Of a DNA stretch of 64,000 nucleotides, positions 49,401-62,664 are shown piece after piece. Numbering within the stretch: position 1 is the first letter of the stretch; every line of letters starts with the position of its first letter. The position numbers and the translations under genes were made by a program. Where the stretch lies: contig NW_019091405.1 in the NCBI RefSeq assembly GCF_001949145.1, positions 984,685 to 1,048,684 on the forward strand, in the 5' to 3' direction. The notes beneath the pieces are model-generated. The model was given only the letters and a program-made list of their open reading frames with translations. It had not been told where the DNA came from and ran no database searches. This stretch comes from Acanthaster planci (taxonomy: Eukaryota; Echinodermata; Asteroidea; Valvatida; Acanthasteridae).

Positions 49401-52400
49401 TTTGCTTATTATTTCCGTATCTGTCGCCCATGGATTTTTCCCTTCGTTACTTCCGGATATTTTATCCCTGACGGACCCTCTTTTACGTTTAATCCGTAGT
49501 TTTACCTTCAAGCTTGCTCTTTACAGAAGCCAGAACGGCTTGAAAAACAAGATTTGGCATCAACAAAGGATGAATCATCAAACGTGATGTTTTGACACGA
49601 TAATCTGTTTCGTTCAGAGGCCTTTGTATGGCACATGAAGTCATTCCGTAAGCATTTCGAAAGACAACCTTCATTCAGGATTCCGTAAATAGATAGGACT
49701 TTGAAGTGTAAGCCTACCTAATCATAATGTACACAACCGTAAGTCACATGTTAATTTTATCAATTTTGATACCATATCGCGCTGTCGTTTTATGGATTTG
49801 AAATCTCTCCATTACAAATCAACAAGTTACCCTTTCGGTGAGCAACTTTTGTGCCTGGAAGTTTTCAGAAAACGAATAAATAACTTAGTTAAGCTTAATC
49901 ATACGACAATCCCAAACCTGCACTCCCACATCCCATTGTCCTATTCTTTGATCTGTCAAAATTTTAAATTTTATGTATTGGTCTCGATATCAATGAATGG
50001 AACTGGTTAACACCGAGAGGGTGTATACAGGCTTTATTTATGTAGTGGGATTCACACAAAAATATTTGTGTGTAGGAAATGAATGGACCGTCAGCAGAAC
50101 TTTGTTGTGACAGGAAAACTGTAAAAGTGGGTCAAAATTCTAGTCATCCGTCAGAGTTGTGGGAGGACGAAGACTGATTACAGCGCTGTTTGCAACGGGA
50201 TACGGCTTTATGACACTGCCGCAAATCTAATAAATCACGCGGCATAAATAAGTTTTCTAACAATATGAAAATTCTGTCATTTAAAAATTCTCACAATGAG
50301 AAAGGATTTTGGTGGGTTTTTTTTAAGCACCGCAAATGCCGATCTATTTGCTTTCAAAAATTGAACGGAATTGGTTTTTGTTGATGAAAAGAACGAAACC
50401 TGCAGGCAAATGAGAAAGCTAGATTGAATGTGATGCCAGAAAAAAACAATATCAGAGTTGAAATGGTCGGGTGAAGTGGTTGTTTTCGAACCGTGGGTGG
50501 TTTGCCGCATCTATGGGGGCTATGTGACACTTTTCTTTCTGAATAACAGGGTTGATGTCCGTTAGTTCACGACTATACTGTCACAATAGTTGGAAAAATG
50601 TTGACAAGGTTTGATTTTTTTTAAGAACTAAAGCGAACGTGTTCCTTTGTTAAACTGGAACGTCTCTCTTCTTAAAACATACATTTAACCTACAAGACTG
50701 CTTTTCGCAGCGTGGCCATTTGCATCCTGATTTGGCTTATTCTTGTCAAAATGATCAATTGGTCGCGATTTCAGTGCATGAAATAGTGGTTGGTCATAGT
50801 GAGAAGAAAAGATTTTATCACCTACTAGATGCCACGGAAAATTATCAGGCTGAACACTTTAGGCCTATTCAAATGTCGTGGCTGTAGGGGAAATAGCTGT
50901 TGTGGATACAACGCAGATACACAGTTTATCAGTTGTAGGAAATTGCCAGGGGCGTAATAAATAAGATGGCCTCAAAAGTTGTCCAACAAAAATAATTTTA
51001 GTCAAGTTGACAGTGTTCAATTGTTTGGGTTGTTTTTCTAAGACGCAGACGCTATACATATCCTCGTGTTGCTTCCTGCAGCGCTGGATTGTTTTGAACA
51101 ATATAGAAGTGTTTGCGGATGACGACAAAGAAAACGATGTCACAGTTGAAAAGGCCAGCGTAGGTTGCTTTCGAACAGGCCACCTTTTCAGTCTGGGGTC
51201 AGTGGCCGTTATTTTTCCGACCGACCATTTCAACAATTCCGGTCTGAGAAGACATGAACACCTCAGTTGGATAAGCACTATTATTTGAAGAAATAATCCA
51301 ATTTTTATTGTTTTAATCTTTTTTAGAGTCTCCTACCAATTAACCACTTTGCATATTAAGTTGAAGTTATTGTTTTTCTATGCGAGAGATGTCACGAAAT
51401 GGTTTACTTTAATACCCATAAAAACGGTAAATTTCCCGGAGATGTATAGTCGAGTCTATCACAGATTCCATCATAAGTCCCATTTCAACGCACGCGCAGT
51501 GCACAAATCTGAGGTTGGCTCTTTCACCGACCGCAAAAAGAGGATGAAGAGGACTTAAAATGGATTTTTTGGGGGGGGGCGCTTCATTTCAACACTTCGA
51601 TTCACTGGAATCGCCGCTCGATTTTCTGAAGCAATGCAGGCAACATATCGGAGTGCACTTACAATCAATTTTGGGTAAAACTAACAAAATCACATTAATT
51701 TTAAAGAAGAAAACATTCAGTGTAAACCGAATTCTTCAAATCTTCCTTTTAAATTTTCAACCTCGGTAAATCTCCTCATCAATTGGAAAGGCCACGGAGG
51801 ACAAGTGAAACAGTTATTGATAACGATTTGTAACTGTGTCATCACGAACGATTGCTGTTTTGTAAGCATTAAGGAAGGGAATATACGACTTTTCGCCACC
51901 AATGGTCTCGTACATGTTCGCCTTTTCCGGGATTCTACTCCAGATGATCGTGGGTGGGAGGCCTTGCCAAAGACACATCATCAGGGATGAATGGACTGGA
52001 TATGGAGGCACTCTCGAACGTTCTCGGGCTCAATGAGAGTTTGACTTCAAACCATGAGCTGACAGATCGAAGAGTTTAAGCCTGATCGAGTCTCAACGTT
52101 TGAGCTTTTTATAAAGGAAAACGATGCATGGTCAAATCAAATAAATTAAGTCATCAAGAAAGCATATTATTGTGTTGATCTCTGCTCAACAAACAAACTT
52201 CCTTGTTCCGTTTCCAGGGTTCATGCAAAGTCTTCATTGTGAATCACATAGTTGTGTGCAACGAATTCCATCAGTAATGGACATTTTGTAGAGAAAAGCT
52301 TAGACGATGCATGCGGTTTGTCTGTACACGAAATACGCACGCGAAAGTGGAATGTGACGCACAAACAACAGTTGGTTAGCGTGGCAGGACCACCGGTGCT

Positions 52401-55400
52401 TGGAGATGAGCCAACTCCATAATCCACCCCACGGGTTGTACGTAACATGCTCTCTGGGTGGTCGCCGAGGCTTGGCTAACTTCTAGGCTCTGAGTCATCA
52501 CCAGAACGGGGAATACCTCTTTCTCAGTACAGGGCTCGGTTCGGCTTTCAGGGTTCCCCACGCCAGGAAATCAACGCACCTAGGCCTAAGGGCGTCCAAC
52601 GTACTGACTGCTTTTTGATTTCGTGAACAAACCACTTGAATTCGGTTTTCCGGAGGATCTGCAGGGGAAGAATTATGTCATGTCAAATCATGCCACGGAG
52701 GAAGGAAGATTCTTCTTCATGGCCAAATCATGATTAAACCACACGTGCTACGTGTTTTTTCTTTGAATCTGTTGAAAATATTCTAGCTTCGCACGGTTGC
52801 GCTTTGTTCTGTAAATTTGGTTTCTCAGTAATAGATTTTGAGATTATATATTACACGTCACCTTCCGATTGTATGTCTTCGGACTTTCTCCGTGGTGGGA
52901 TTTGTTTTTGCTGCGTCTTTCTTATCCGTTCAAAAATATGTTGAAATGCGTGCATTGCATCTTGGGAGTTTTTAATCCACTGGAAGTGTTTCCCTTATGC
53001 CTTTCATATGACCTAGAGACAGGGTAAGCATCAATCTAGGCGCAATATCAAGCATATCACACTGTACCAACATGGCTGTCACTAGAGTTAATACCAGCTA
53101 ATGATATTAGCCCGACTGTTAACATGTCTTGGGCTCCTGCTATCCTCTTGCCACCCCTCATGTAAATCACTGGATGTAACTGTTGTGGATATTTTAAAGG
53201 GTGACCTTAAAATTATCTTGAGCCGGGATATTTAGATTACGAACATGCCCTTCTTAAGTGCAATTTGGTCTCTCTCCATAATCGTAGAAAAAGCCTTTGC
53301 GTTGACTTTGCTACTAAAGTAAAATGTTCTGACTTGTTCCGACAGTGATTGCCTCAACCCAGAAGTTCTAGCGTGCAATATCAACTTAATTCGAACAAAC
53401 TGTCCGTAATCAAGTGCAACACAAACAGATATAAACGTAGTTTAATACCCTAACTTTGTCAGTGTTTTGAACCACATATAGCCCTTTCTTTCATAAGTAT
53501 TAAATCATGTTTTTGTTCATTAGCATTTTATGGTATGTACTTGTTCTTATCTATTATTCATTTTATTATAATTGTGTGTAATTGTGTCCAGTTGGGCGTT
53601 CTTTTTGAATTGTAAACAATGTAGCAATTAAGCCTTTGGGCTACAAATGCATTGTTTTTTTAAAAAACAGAAATAATAACGATAACAATAAATCTATCTA
53701 TTGTAGGCTCAAGATCAAAAAGATGTTTAAAATGTTTGATTCAAGTAAGATGCTATTCTTGCTCAAGTAAACTCGATGGAAATATTCTTGTTTGTTACAG
53801 CTGAGGGCTATATTTATTACTCACAATATACATGTACATTTAACTATTGCTTTCTCAAAAATGAAAAAAAACGGTGATATTTATAGTAGAAAGTGACTGA
53901 ATTAAAGCTGAAATGAAATCTCAGTATGAGTCACCGAATTATAAAAACTTACACAAGCCCGTAAAGTTGTTGCTGGTTAAACAAAAACAAATACATTCTA
54001 GATGACTGAAATCGCTGAGAAATGCACCGAGAAAAAGATAAATGCCGTTACCTTTTAATCTATTGTCAACATACGGAAAAATGAAGTAAAGTCTATAGTA
54101 CAAGACATTACAGTATTTATGTAATATTAAATATACATGTATCATTTCTTCAAATTATTATAGCAAATCAGCTTGAGTGTCAGTTATAGTTGAAAAAGAC
54201 ATGCAACTGTAGGCCTACCTGTATTCCTTTCAACAAAAATACAACTTTTTCCATTTTTACTCTGTAACGGTACAATATACAGCTATACTTAATACACGAG
54301 AACCAAACGTTACCACAAAAAAGTCGTTACTGGTAAAATACTTTCAATCCGTCATTCAGTAACTTTTTACATAAAGCCTTGGGGCAAAAACTTTTGTCCT
54401 CTCCATTAAGACAACGGACACCTGATCAAGCAAAGCCAAGTGTTTCTCGAATGTAAAAATAATATTAATAATTTTACACATTCAGTAGACGAGAACTGTC
54501 AAAATAGTTAACTTTTTCCACAAAATTCTCGAAACAAGTATTGCACATGTACCAATATGCAAGATGAACGAGTTTTTGAAGGGGTTCGTTTTACGACAAT
54601 ATTCATCGATAGACTCCGGGAGGCACCCCCTCCGACAAAAAGGGAACACTTTTTTGTCTTAACTATAATGAGAGAGGAACGATTTGAGAGACGATTTCAT
54701 CTGTCTTCCTCCCAGATGCTCGTTAAAAGCCATAATTTACTGACTTCCGTGACCCCTCAGAATGACCAGGCTTGTAACATAAAGAAATTCTGTCTTCCTC
54801 CCCCCGAAAAATTGGCCGCTGCATCCGCCGTTGATAGCATTCGGGTTTGTTAAAAAAAATTAAGATATCATCCTTTGTAATTACCTCTTGGGTATATGAT
54901 AATATTTAAACTTTAACATTAGGCCTATAAATATTAAATTACACTTTAAACTCCTGCATAAATACAAACAGTCTGAAAAGTCAAGTAGAAATACAAATGA
55001 CAGTTTTATATCTAAACGATACACGGTTAATATTTTTTGTTCTGGTCACCATTTCACCAAAATATTAGGCTATAACCAGTTTTAGTGTTTGCTTTTTCGA
55101 AGGTCAGTGGATTAAAGTCTATATCTGGAAGTTATTAGCCATAATATTTGTTTTTGCTTTTTGGTCGAGCAATACTCTTCAAATCAATTCATAGGAACAG
55201 ACAAGAAAAAAAGGAACGTCTGGTATCCTCTACACATGTATTGTATTCTTTCTGCACAGTAACCATAACCCTTTACATAGGGAGTTGTCTGCGATTCGTG
55301 GAACAAGTCCATTATTTTTTCTGTGCAGATCCTATCCTGCCAATTTCACTTTTCCTTGAGGCTGTTTTGTCATGAATCCTGGAATAAACTCAAATGGTCC

Positions 55401-57602
55401 AATTTTGCAATAGCGGCCAGTGCAAGGTCCAAGCCACTCGACCCAAAACCAGTCCGGCGCTTCACATGATCCCCGCTAATGTGTAAGTTTCTAATCGATC
55501 AACTTCAAAATGTTATGTGGGCAAGTATGGGCGGTAGCTGTCTGCCAACACCTGCCTATTAGGAAGGGTTAAGGAAAGTGGTTGCAATAGGCTGGTAAAC
55601 ATATGTACATGTACACTGTACATGTACATGTACTTCACATCACAGCGTAGAGGAAAGAACACAGACTGACGTAGGCGTGCTGCAAGTTCGCGGGAAGCTT
55701 GTATAGTTGTCCCGTAGGCTGGTTCGTGGAAGGGAGTGCAGGTGGTTTGGACCTGGCCCTAAACCAATGCATGAGTTTGGCTTGATTATCGTGGTTTGTG
55801 TGAAAGCAATTTTAGACAAATGAGAAAAACAGTTGATAAGGGACGCTCTCAGTAATATCTGTTCAAGGCTCATTAATTATTACCCATAAATTAGATCAAC
55901 ACCCATTATTTTTGTGTCCACCTCCTGACTTGCAATGAAGTCCGACCCCCCTCGAAAAAACAAAACTCTCAGCCAGAAGCACTTCTAAAGGTTGGAAGAC
56001 TCCGTTCACTACCCCCAAAGGCAAATTAAAGGGCAAAATAATTGCCATTTGACATATCAGGTGGTGCACCAGGTAGTTGAGACCCCCCATGTCCATGGTA
56101 AGTCAAGCACACACGGCTGCAGTGTTTGAGATCTATAGGCCTAATACCAATGTTTGTCCTTTTCCCCTTCTGCCAGTGCCGTGTAAGCCTTGGATCCACC
56201 AATATGCAGATGAAACCTGTCACATTCTGTACTTCTTTTTTGTGTATGGTGTTTAACAATCATATATTTAACAATGCTCTGAACTTGAGTAAACACAACG
56301 GCCTGAATAGTCTGATACAAATTACTGTACAAAATGACACATTAAAAATAATTACACAAGACTTTTTGTGTACATGCGTAACCATTATGTTGTTTATACT
56401 AAAAATAAAACTGTTAGCTTTTGCTTTTTACTTGATTAAAGTCTCTATGGACGTTGTGTAGTATACATGGCGTCGCTATTGGTCGAGCAACATTAGTCAA
56501 TGAAATAAATACATGTATAGCGACAAATAACAGTGCCTGATTTTGTCCCCTTTCTGTAACAGTGTAACTCACAATATCAACTACATTGTTACATGTATGG
56601 TTACAGTCCTTGAGAACTGTTACGAAATGTTCGTCCTTCCATTAATGTCATTATACCTCGCCACGACACGTACATGTATACCTTGTTACCGTTCTTGGGG
56701 TCAACGAGTAAGGACGTCCACATTGCCGATGGCATGTTAAATTCAGACATGTTTGTAAATGCAAGGTCTGGCATCTTATAACAAAGAAAATGGCGACGGC
56801 CTAAATCAAGTAGCCTTTTTCAAACCTGCACAAGGGCGCCTCCTTGCACTTGAGGATTTCCCCAACCGTTCAGCTGAAGCTAAGACATTTAGTGCCTTTT
56901 CATTTCCCTTTTTCCAATTTTTCAGTTTTCGTAAGCAATATTTCCAGCGACTTCAGTGGGTTGCATGAGATCTGACCCTGGATATTCACCAGTTTGTAAC
57001 GCCGCTGTGAAGGATGATTTGGGGAAAAAATGATGTAATCAACGCTGTCCAAATAATCGACAATCACACAGCAAGGTGAGGCTTTATAATATACGAATGC
57101 ACATCAAACATCAGTCAAGAGTTGCAGAAAACTGAGTTCAAATTGTCAGAACAAAGAAATCCGACAAACGTTCTCTCCTTTAATCCATGGGACTGAACAA
57201 CGGGGATCCCTGGGTTGATCAGCTATGAGTAGAAAAAACAGTGGCTTGGCCAGGCACTTCGGGGGGGGGGGTTCTACGAGGGAAAGTTGCTACGGCGGAA
57301 AGTTGCCTCCTCCTATTGCCCCTGGTTACGCCACAGGGGAGCAGCGCTTTAACGCGTCATTAAAAGAGAGCCAAAAGTTAGGAAAAGGCAATTCAAATGA
57401 GGCAGAGAACGACATAAACAGAGTAAGGCAATTTGAAGCAAAACAGTGCCCATCGGAAGAAGTTAGAGGTTGAATTATCGGCCCGACTGGGCTTTCATCG
57501 GAGTTTGGTTCAGGTCTGGCGATATTAATGCAGCGAATTCCACATTCAAACCCACGGGCATGAGTGTCCTGAGTATGTAGATGTTGCGCCGGTGAATATT
57601 GC

Positions 57603-57608
57603 TTTATT
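57603..57608 (-). promoter_or_regulatory. poly(A) signal of the LRR-Ig receptor gene
   Basis: Canonical AATAAA on the minus strand (within GTGAAATAAAGC), about 130 bases after the stop codon at 57735. The short distance and canonical form make it a good candidate. Confidence 0.6.
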
Positions 57609-57734
57609 TCACATTACCCCCTTTCTCATCATCGGTACTACGAGGTCTTGTATGTATCGTGTAGATTAATGTGTCATATACTGTTGGAAGAATGATCTGA
57701 AACAAAAAAGACAAGAAATACCAAATAGAGAAGC

Positions 57735-60032
57735 TTAGTTGACAGACACCGGTTCGTACACGTCATCGCTGGTGTCATTAGTGGGCTGCCGCTGGTAGCT
57801 TTGTAGTGAGATTTGCACGCCTGTATTCTCGTACACGAATCCTGGGGTCTCTTTTATCTCACCCCCTTTGCTAGGTCTCGACATTGGGGTCATATATTCC
57901 TCACCATCGACTTTTGAAACGTAGCCTCCCTCCGAGTGTGTGGCTCTCTGCCTGCGGAAATTAACCGTCGGCTGGGCCTGTCCTGAAAAAGATGGATTCC
58001 GTATTTGTCTGTTCACGTGACGACAACAGCGGCGAATGGCCAAGGCAACTAGGCCTGCAGAGAGTGTGACAACGATGGTAATAAACACGGTGGGGAGAAC
58101 GACAGGAGCCAAAGAAATGGAGGTGGGTTTATTCGTCACTGTAGGTAGGTCTGTTGATTTAAAGACTTCCGTAACAGTAATATTGATCAAAGATTTGTCT
58201 ATTTCACCCAGAGCATTTTGGACCAAACACGTGTACAACCCTTGATCAGATATCTTCACGGAAATGACAAACAAAGTCATGTCTTTAGAAATGAGGAATT
58301 TGCCCTGCCCTCCATCTGATATCACCGTGCCAGCGGGGTCAAGCCATGTTATGTTTGGGGCAGGAATTCCGGTCGCAGTGCATGACAGAGTCGCTGTCTG
58401 ACCAACTGTCACTGTAAGATGGTTTCCGTTAGACATGGCCTTGGGAGGATCGCAAGAGAAGTCATGTGTTTTCAAGTCGGTAACCACTGCTCCAGAGTAC
58501 CGCGGTGGACTTTGACATCGAGGAAGAACAGACGAAGGATGGTCGAGAAGCCAGTCACGTAGACCCGTCAACCGGCAGTCACACTGAAGAGGGTTGCCTT
58601 GAAGCTCAAGTCTGGATAGCGCTCTGTTTCTGTCAGAAAGAGAGTCACCAGGAACCACTTCGATCTGATTAAACCTCAGGTCCAGCATCAGCAAGTTGTC
58701 ACAATGACCAAGTATGTATGTAATGTCATTGACTGAATTTTGAGCTAGTAGGACGCTCTGTAAGTTTCCCAGACGGTTGCAGTTCGTAATATCAAAGACG
58801 ATTATTTCATTTTGAGAGAGGTCTATGGTGATGAGTTCAGGAGTTAGTCGACCAAACATGTCCGCGTGGACGTAAAGGAGTCGATTCCCGGCAACACTCA
58901 GACGCTCAAGAGAGTCCAGACCGGTGAAGTAATTGGGGCGTAAGACGGAGAGTTGGTTGTTTTTGATGGAGAGCTCTTTTAGTTCAGCTTGGCTGAGAAA
59001 TGTTCCGTCTTGCAATGACGCCAGGTCGTTGTCATCGAGGTACAGAGACTGTAGCAAGATGAGTTGCCTCAGAGCGGATGAAGAGATGAACGAGAGTCTA
59101 TTGTTTGCCAGATGGAGCTCCGTCAGACTTGAGAATCCTTGCAGGGTTGTAGAAGACAGGTTGGTCAGCATGTTGTCATCTGCGTATAGGATCTGCAGAC
59201 CTTCTGCCCAGTCTGGTTGCCTCAGGGAATGAAACGAGTTGTTCCTTATGTCCAGTTTATTCATGAACCTACCTCTGCTTCTAGATAAATTAAATGAATG
59301 TCTGAAGTCGGTTAATCCGTTACTTGCCATGTTTAGCTCAAGCGGAATGGACAGGGACAGGGTGTTCAGTTCATTGTGGCTGAGGGAAACTACGTTAACA
59401 CTGTCATTTTGAACTTCAAAATGGTGAATTTGGTTTTGGTCCAAGTAGAGTGTTTGGATATCAGTTTGTATTTTCAGTGTGAAAGATTGTATTTGGTTGA
59501 ACTGCAAGCTGATAACAGACGGTAAATCTGGGAGCAGGTAAATACCCATTATCAAGTTAAAATTTGCCGAAAAGTACTGCAACATTGGGCATCTGGGAAT
59601 GTAAATATTGTCTACTAAAAAGTTATAATCAACCGACATATTAACGAGAGAACTGAGGGTACACGTGGAATGCATCCCAGAAATAGCGTTGTGTTTGATC
59701 GACAGTTTCTCCAGTCTTCCCATCTCCGATGACGTCATGAATGACGTCACATCAGTTATGTTGTTGTGGTCAAGGTACAGCTCCACCAACCTTGTGAAGG
59801 TTCCATTGAAGTCGGCTGGTTCGAGCACTGTAATGTCGTTATGGCTGAGATCCATGACGAGAGCGTCTGGGTAGTTGACGGGGATGCAGTCTAGGTGACG
59901 GAAGGAGCAGTCAACCCTTCCAGTCACGTGGTCGTAATCGCACTGCGCATGACAGGTGGATGACTGACATGATCTGATGAGACCACCAATTTGGAGCAAA
60001 ACCAAAGCAACTGAAAACGATTCCATGCTCAT
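57735..60032 (-). CDS. LRR-Ig single-pass transmembrane receptor with tyrosine-rich tail
   Basis: A 765-residue protein in one uninterrupted coding exon. Order: signal peptide (1 to about 25, VALVLLQIGGLI core); LRR N-cap cysteines (27-49); about 16 leucine-rich repeats (52-475, LxxLxLxxN pattern, e.g. LTELHLANNRL, LQSLYLDDNDL, LERLSVAGNRL); LRR C-cap NPLQCDCRLTGLRDWL (480-527); one immunoglobulin domain (535-622, Cys551, Trp563, DQGLYTC with Cys602); membrane helix (about 642-666) followed by basic RRCCRHVNR; cytosolic tail of about 100 residues. Tail tyrosines are Y704, Y713 (YMTP), Y734 (YENT), Y746 (YQRQ) and Y759 (YEPV). The architecture is that of LRR-Ig adhesion or signalling receptors (LRIG, Kekkon, AMIGO and LINGO are relatives by layout). 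The exact orthologue cannot be named. A splice acceptor (TTTTTAG) abuts the start ATG, so a non-coding exon lies upstream. Ligand and function are unknown. Confidence 0.93.
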   Translation of the reverse strand: MSMESFSVALVLLQIGGLIRSCQSSTCHAQCDYDHVTGRVDCSFRHLDCIPVNYPDALVMDLSHNDITVLEPADFNGTFTRLVELYLDHNNITDVTSFMTSSEMGRLEKLSIKHNAISGMHSTCTLSSLVNMSVDYNFLVDNIYIPRCPMLQYFSANFNLIMGIYLLPDLPSVISLQFNQIQSFTLKIQTDIQTLYLDQNQIHHFEVQNDSVNVVSLSHNELNTLSLSIPLELNMASNGLTDFRHSFNLSRSRGRFMNKLDIRNNSFHSLRQPDWAEGLQILYADDNMLTNLSSTTLQGFSSLTELHLANNRLSFISSSALRQLILLQSLYLDDNDLASLQDGTFLSQAELKELSIKNNQLSVLRPNYFTGLDSLERLSVAGNRLLYVHADMFGRLTPELITIDLSQNEIIVFDITNCNRLGNLQSVLLAQNSVNDITYILGHCDNLLMLDLRFNQIEVVPGDSLSDRNRALSRLELQGNPLQCDCRLTGLRDWLLDHPSSVLPRCQSPPRYSGAVVTDLKTHDFSCDPPKAMSNGNHLTVTVGQTATLSCTATGIPAPNITWLDPAGTVISDGGQGKFLISKDMTLFVISVKISDQGLYTCLVQNALGEIDKSLINITVTEVFKSTDLPTVTNKPTSISLAPVVLPTVFITIVVTLSAGLVALAIRRCCRHVNRQIRNPSFSGQAQPTVNFRRQRATHSEGGYVSKVDGEEYMTPMSRPSKGGEIKETPGFVYENTGVQISLQSYQRQPTNDTSDDVYEPVSVN

Positions 60033-62664
60033 CTAAAAATTGAGAACATTGAAAACAAATGTCAACGCCTGCTGTGTCGTAGAGTAAAGTCGCTACAATA
60101 CAAGCAAACAGACAAACACTTCAAAAAATGAAATTTAACCTCTCAACTGCGAAAAACATTTCCTGTGCTTTGAGTGCATTAGCCTTGCTGCTCTATCGAA
60201 AGGCCTGAAGATCTTTCTTTTGTTACTGGCCGCAGATGTTAATGGAATGAGTATCGTGATGCATTCAGCATTGCAGTTGGCAGTTACCCACATTGCCCAT
60301 AGGGGTACGCTGAAGGCAATTTTGTCCTTCATTCTAAAACACTTCAACTTCACCGGCCACTATTGGTATGTTATGTGTGTAGTTTGAGATGCGTTAGTTC
60401 TGACCAACACATCTTGACATACTTGAGTGCAATGAAAACATTCAGTGAGTTGGATTGGTTAAAACGATAAAAAAACAGCTCTTTTCCGTGAAACACGACA
60501 CATTCCGTTTGTGATTGGCAAGCTGCTGGCAAATTGCGTAATTATTCAGCAGTTTCGGCATGTGGTCCGAACCAACTACCCGAACCCTGCATGCCCTTGG
60601 TGGTCGAGTGACAAGAGTTTGCAACCAGGATGTCATGGATGTAGATACTCGGGTAAAAGAAATTTTATCTTGTCAGCATAACAAGCTTTTGCTTTGAGGG
60701 TGATGTGCAGCGTTATTACATGGTATGGGAGATCATCTCCGATTTCCTTGGAATTCAGTGCTTTCATCCCCCCCACACCTTCCACACCAACCTGACGATC
60801 TAAGATCTTTTCGATTCCTTTAATCCAAGTCCTTTTTTTCCTGTTTCTGCCTAAACTGATTTCAGTTCGAAAGGCTGGCCTAATAACTGGGAATATCGTC
60901 TCTACTGATCTCCGCTCAGTTTCCTGGATAGGAGAATTATTTCAGCTCACTTCCCCTTTGCTCCCCAATTAATGACAAGGTCTCAATAAAATGGTCCCCT
61001 TTAAACGTGCTTCGTGATTTTCCTTTCGTACACGTATACACGAAGGCACAAAGTAGACCCTTCAGAAATATCGTAGGATAGTGTTTCACGTAGCAACAAC
61101 GATAAGAGCTTCGATTCAATTTATATTCATAAGGAATATTGCTGCAAGTTAAGCACCACTCGATGCTCTCGATAAAGTGTGATCAACAACCGTTTTTCAA
61201 ATTCTTGTCAAGCTTTAATAACAGAAAAGAGTTGTGATTGATGCACTGTACTTTTAAGGTAAATAAAGCCACCGATTTTGAAGAATGCAAAAGGAGTGTA
61301 AGTTGCAACGATTTATCATTCAGACAAAAAGTAGGAACTCCTTTTTGCAACTGCCCAAAAACATGTATACCTAGTATGTAAATTGTTTATGTCACAAGAT
61401 TCAGACGTGGCTTTTTGTGCAACGTAACCTTGATCGTAAAGACGTTTTGCAGCGCCATTTAAGAAGGTTGTGAAATGACATATATACATTCAGGGATGAG
61501 ATTTATCAGCTTTTTAGCTGATTTCAGCTTTTTTGTTTTGGTTTTCAGCTTTTTTCCTCACTGGCTGTGTACAAAGGTATATGAAATTTTCACAGTTCAC
61601 CTTCTTTATGCCTTTTTTCAGCTGTTTTCTGCTATTTTATCATTGGTCAATCTCATCCGCGATACATTGCATTTATAATTTCTTTTCTGTCCAAGTTTCC
61701 TGAGCTTCAAATACTACTAAGTTTCAAAATACAAACCAAAGGCATTGATTAATTTGTTAAATAACGATTTTTTTTTCAGAACAACAATGCTAGCCTCATG
61801 TTATAGGGTGATTCGAGACGGATTACAGAAATTCCAATATGACTACAATAGTTTTGCTCTAAAGAAAAAAATAGGCTTTGAATGTTTTCCCAATCAGCTA
61901 CATGTATTCAGTATGCATTGTAGGCACTTGAGAATTTCCCTTTTGACACTAGACAATGTGAGAGGGTTATGCATATCTAAAAGTGTACCACACATTCCCA
62001 ATATAATTTTCAAAGGTACTTGTACTAGTTTATGGCTCTCCTTTTTCAATATTCTTTCGGTTTATTAAAATCATGTTTTCTCTGCAGTTTTGAAAGCCTC
62101 ATGGACAATTCGCATTGCATTTTTAACGGTCTTCTGTAAATGCTTTCATTTGTAAAATCTTACTTACGCGGTGTCCTAGAATACCTTCAATAAACGATCT
62201 GAGATGTCTGGGAACAGGAGAGTCACACAGCATGCAATGGATGATCGCTGTAATACGTCGAGGCTGAATGAAGACGGAAGTCAAAATGATAAATGGTGAA
62301 ATGGTTTGCTATTGCTCACCCTGATGAAAGTGTTTGTTTTATGATGAAATCTTTTCTGGGGGGGTGGGGGGTGGGTGGGTACTGTGCCGACCATTATGGT
62401 CAAAGTTATAGGGCCGGAGCGTTCGGCATTGTCAGTGTATAGACTTGAGATCAAGTCCCTTACATTTGTTGTTTCTCAGGACGAATTGTTTATACAGACT
62501 TGATGTTCCAGTTACAAGTGTGACGTCATGTCAGTTTAAACCACGCCCACTGCACACATACATGCTTTGATCAGAGAAACATGGAAGGGCTGCGTAGCAC
62601 CGTGATCAGATTATCGACAAGAATATATCAAATCAGTGCTCTGAAATATGTGATTGCCGAGCTT

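Larger units (their letters stand above)
44908..57734. other. long spacer between ERLEC1 and the LRR-Ig gene (ERLEC1 promoter, intron 1, LRR-Ig 3' UTR)
   Basis: From 44908 to about 46400 is probably ERLEC1 intron 1 and promoter. Beyond that no exon is convincing on either strand. The stretch 53450-53710 ends in TGTAAAC...CTACAAATGCATTG and an AATAATAACGATAACAATAAA-like tail, which looks like the 3' end of an old retroelement without coding sequence. A small palindrome of GTACAT units lies at 55601-55632. The last 130 bases hold the LRR-Ig 3' UTR. Confidence 0.5.
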
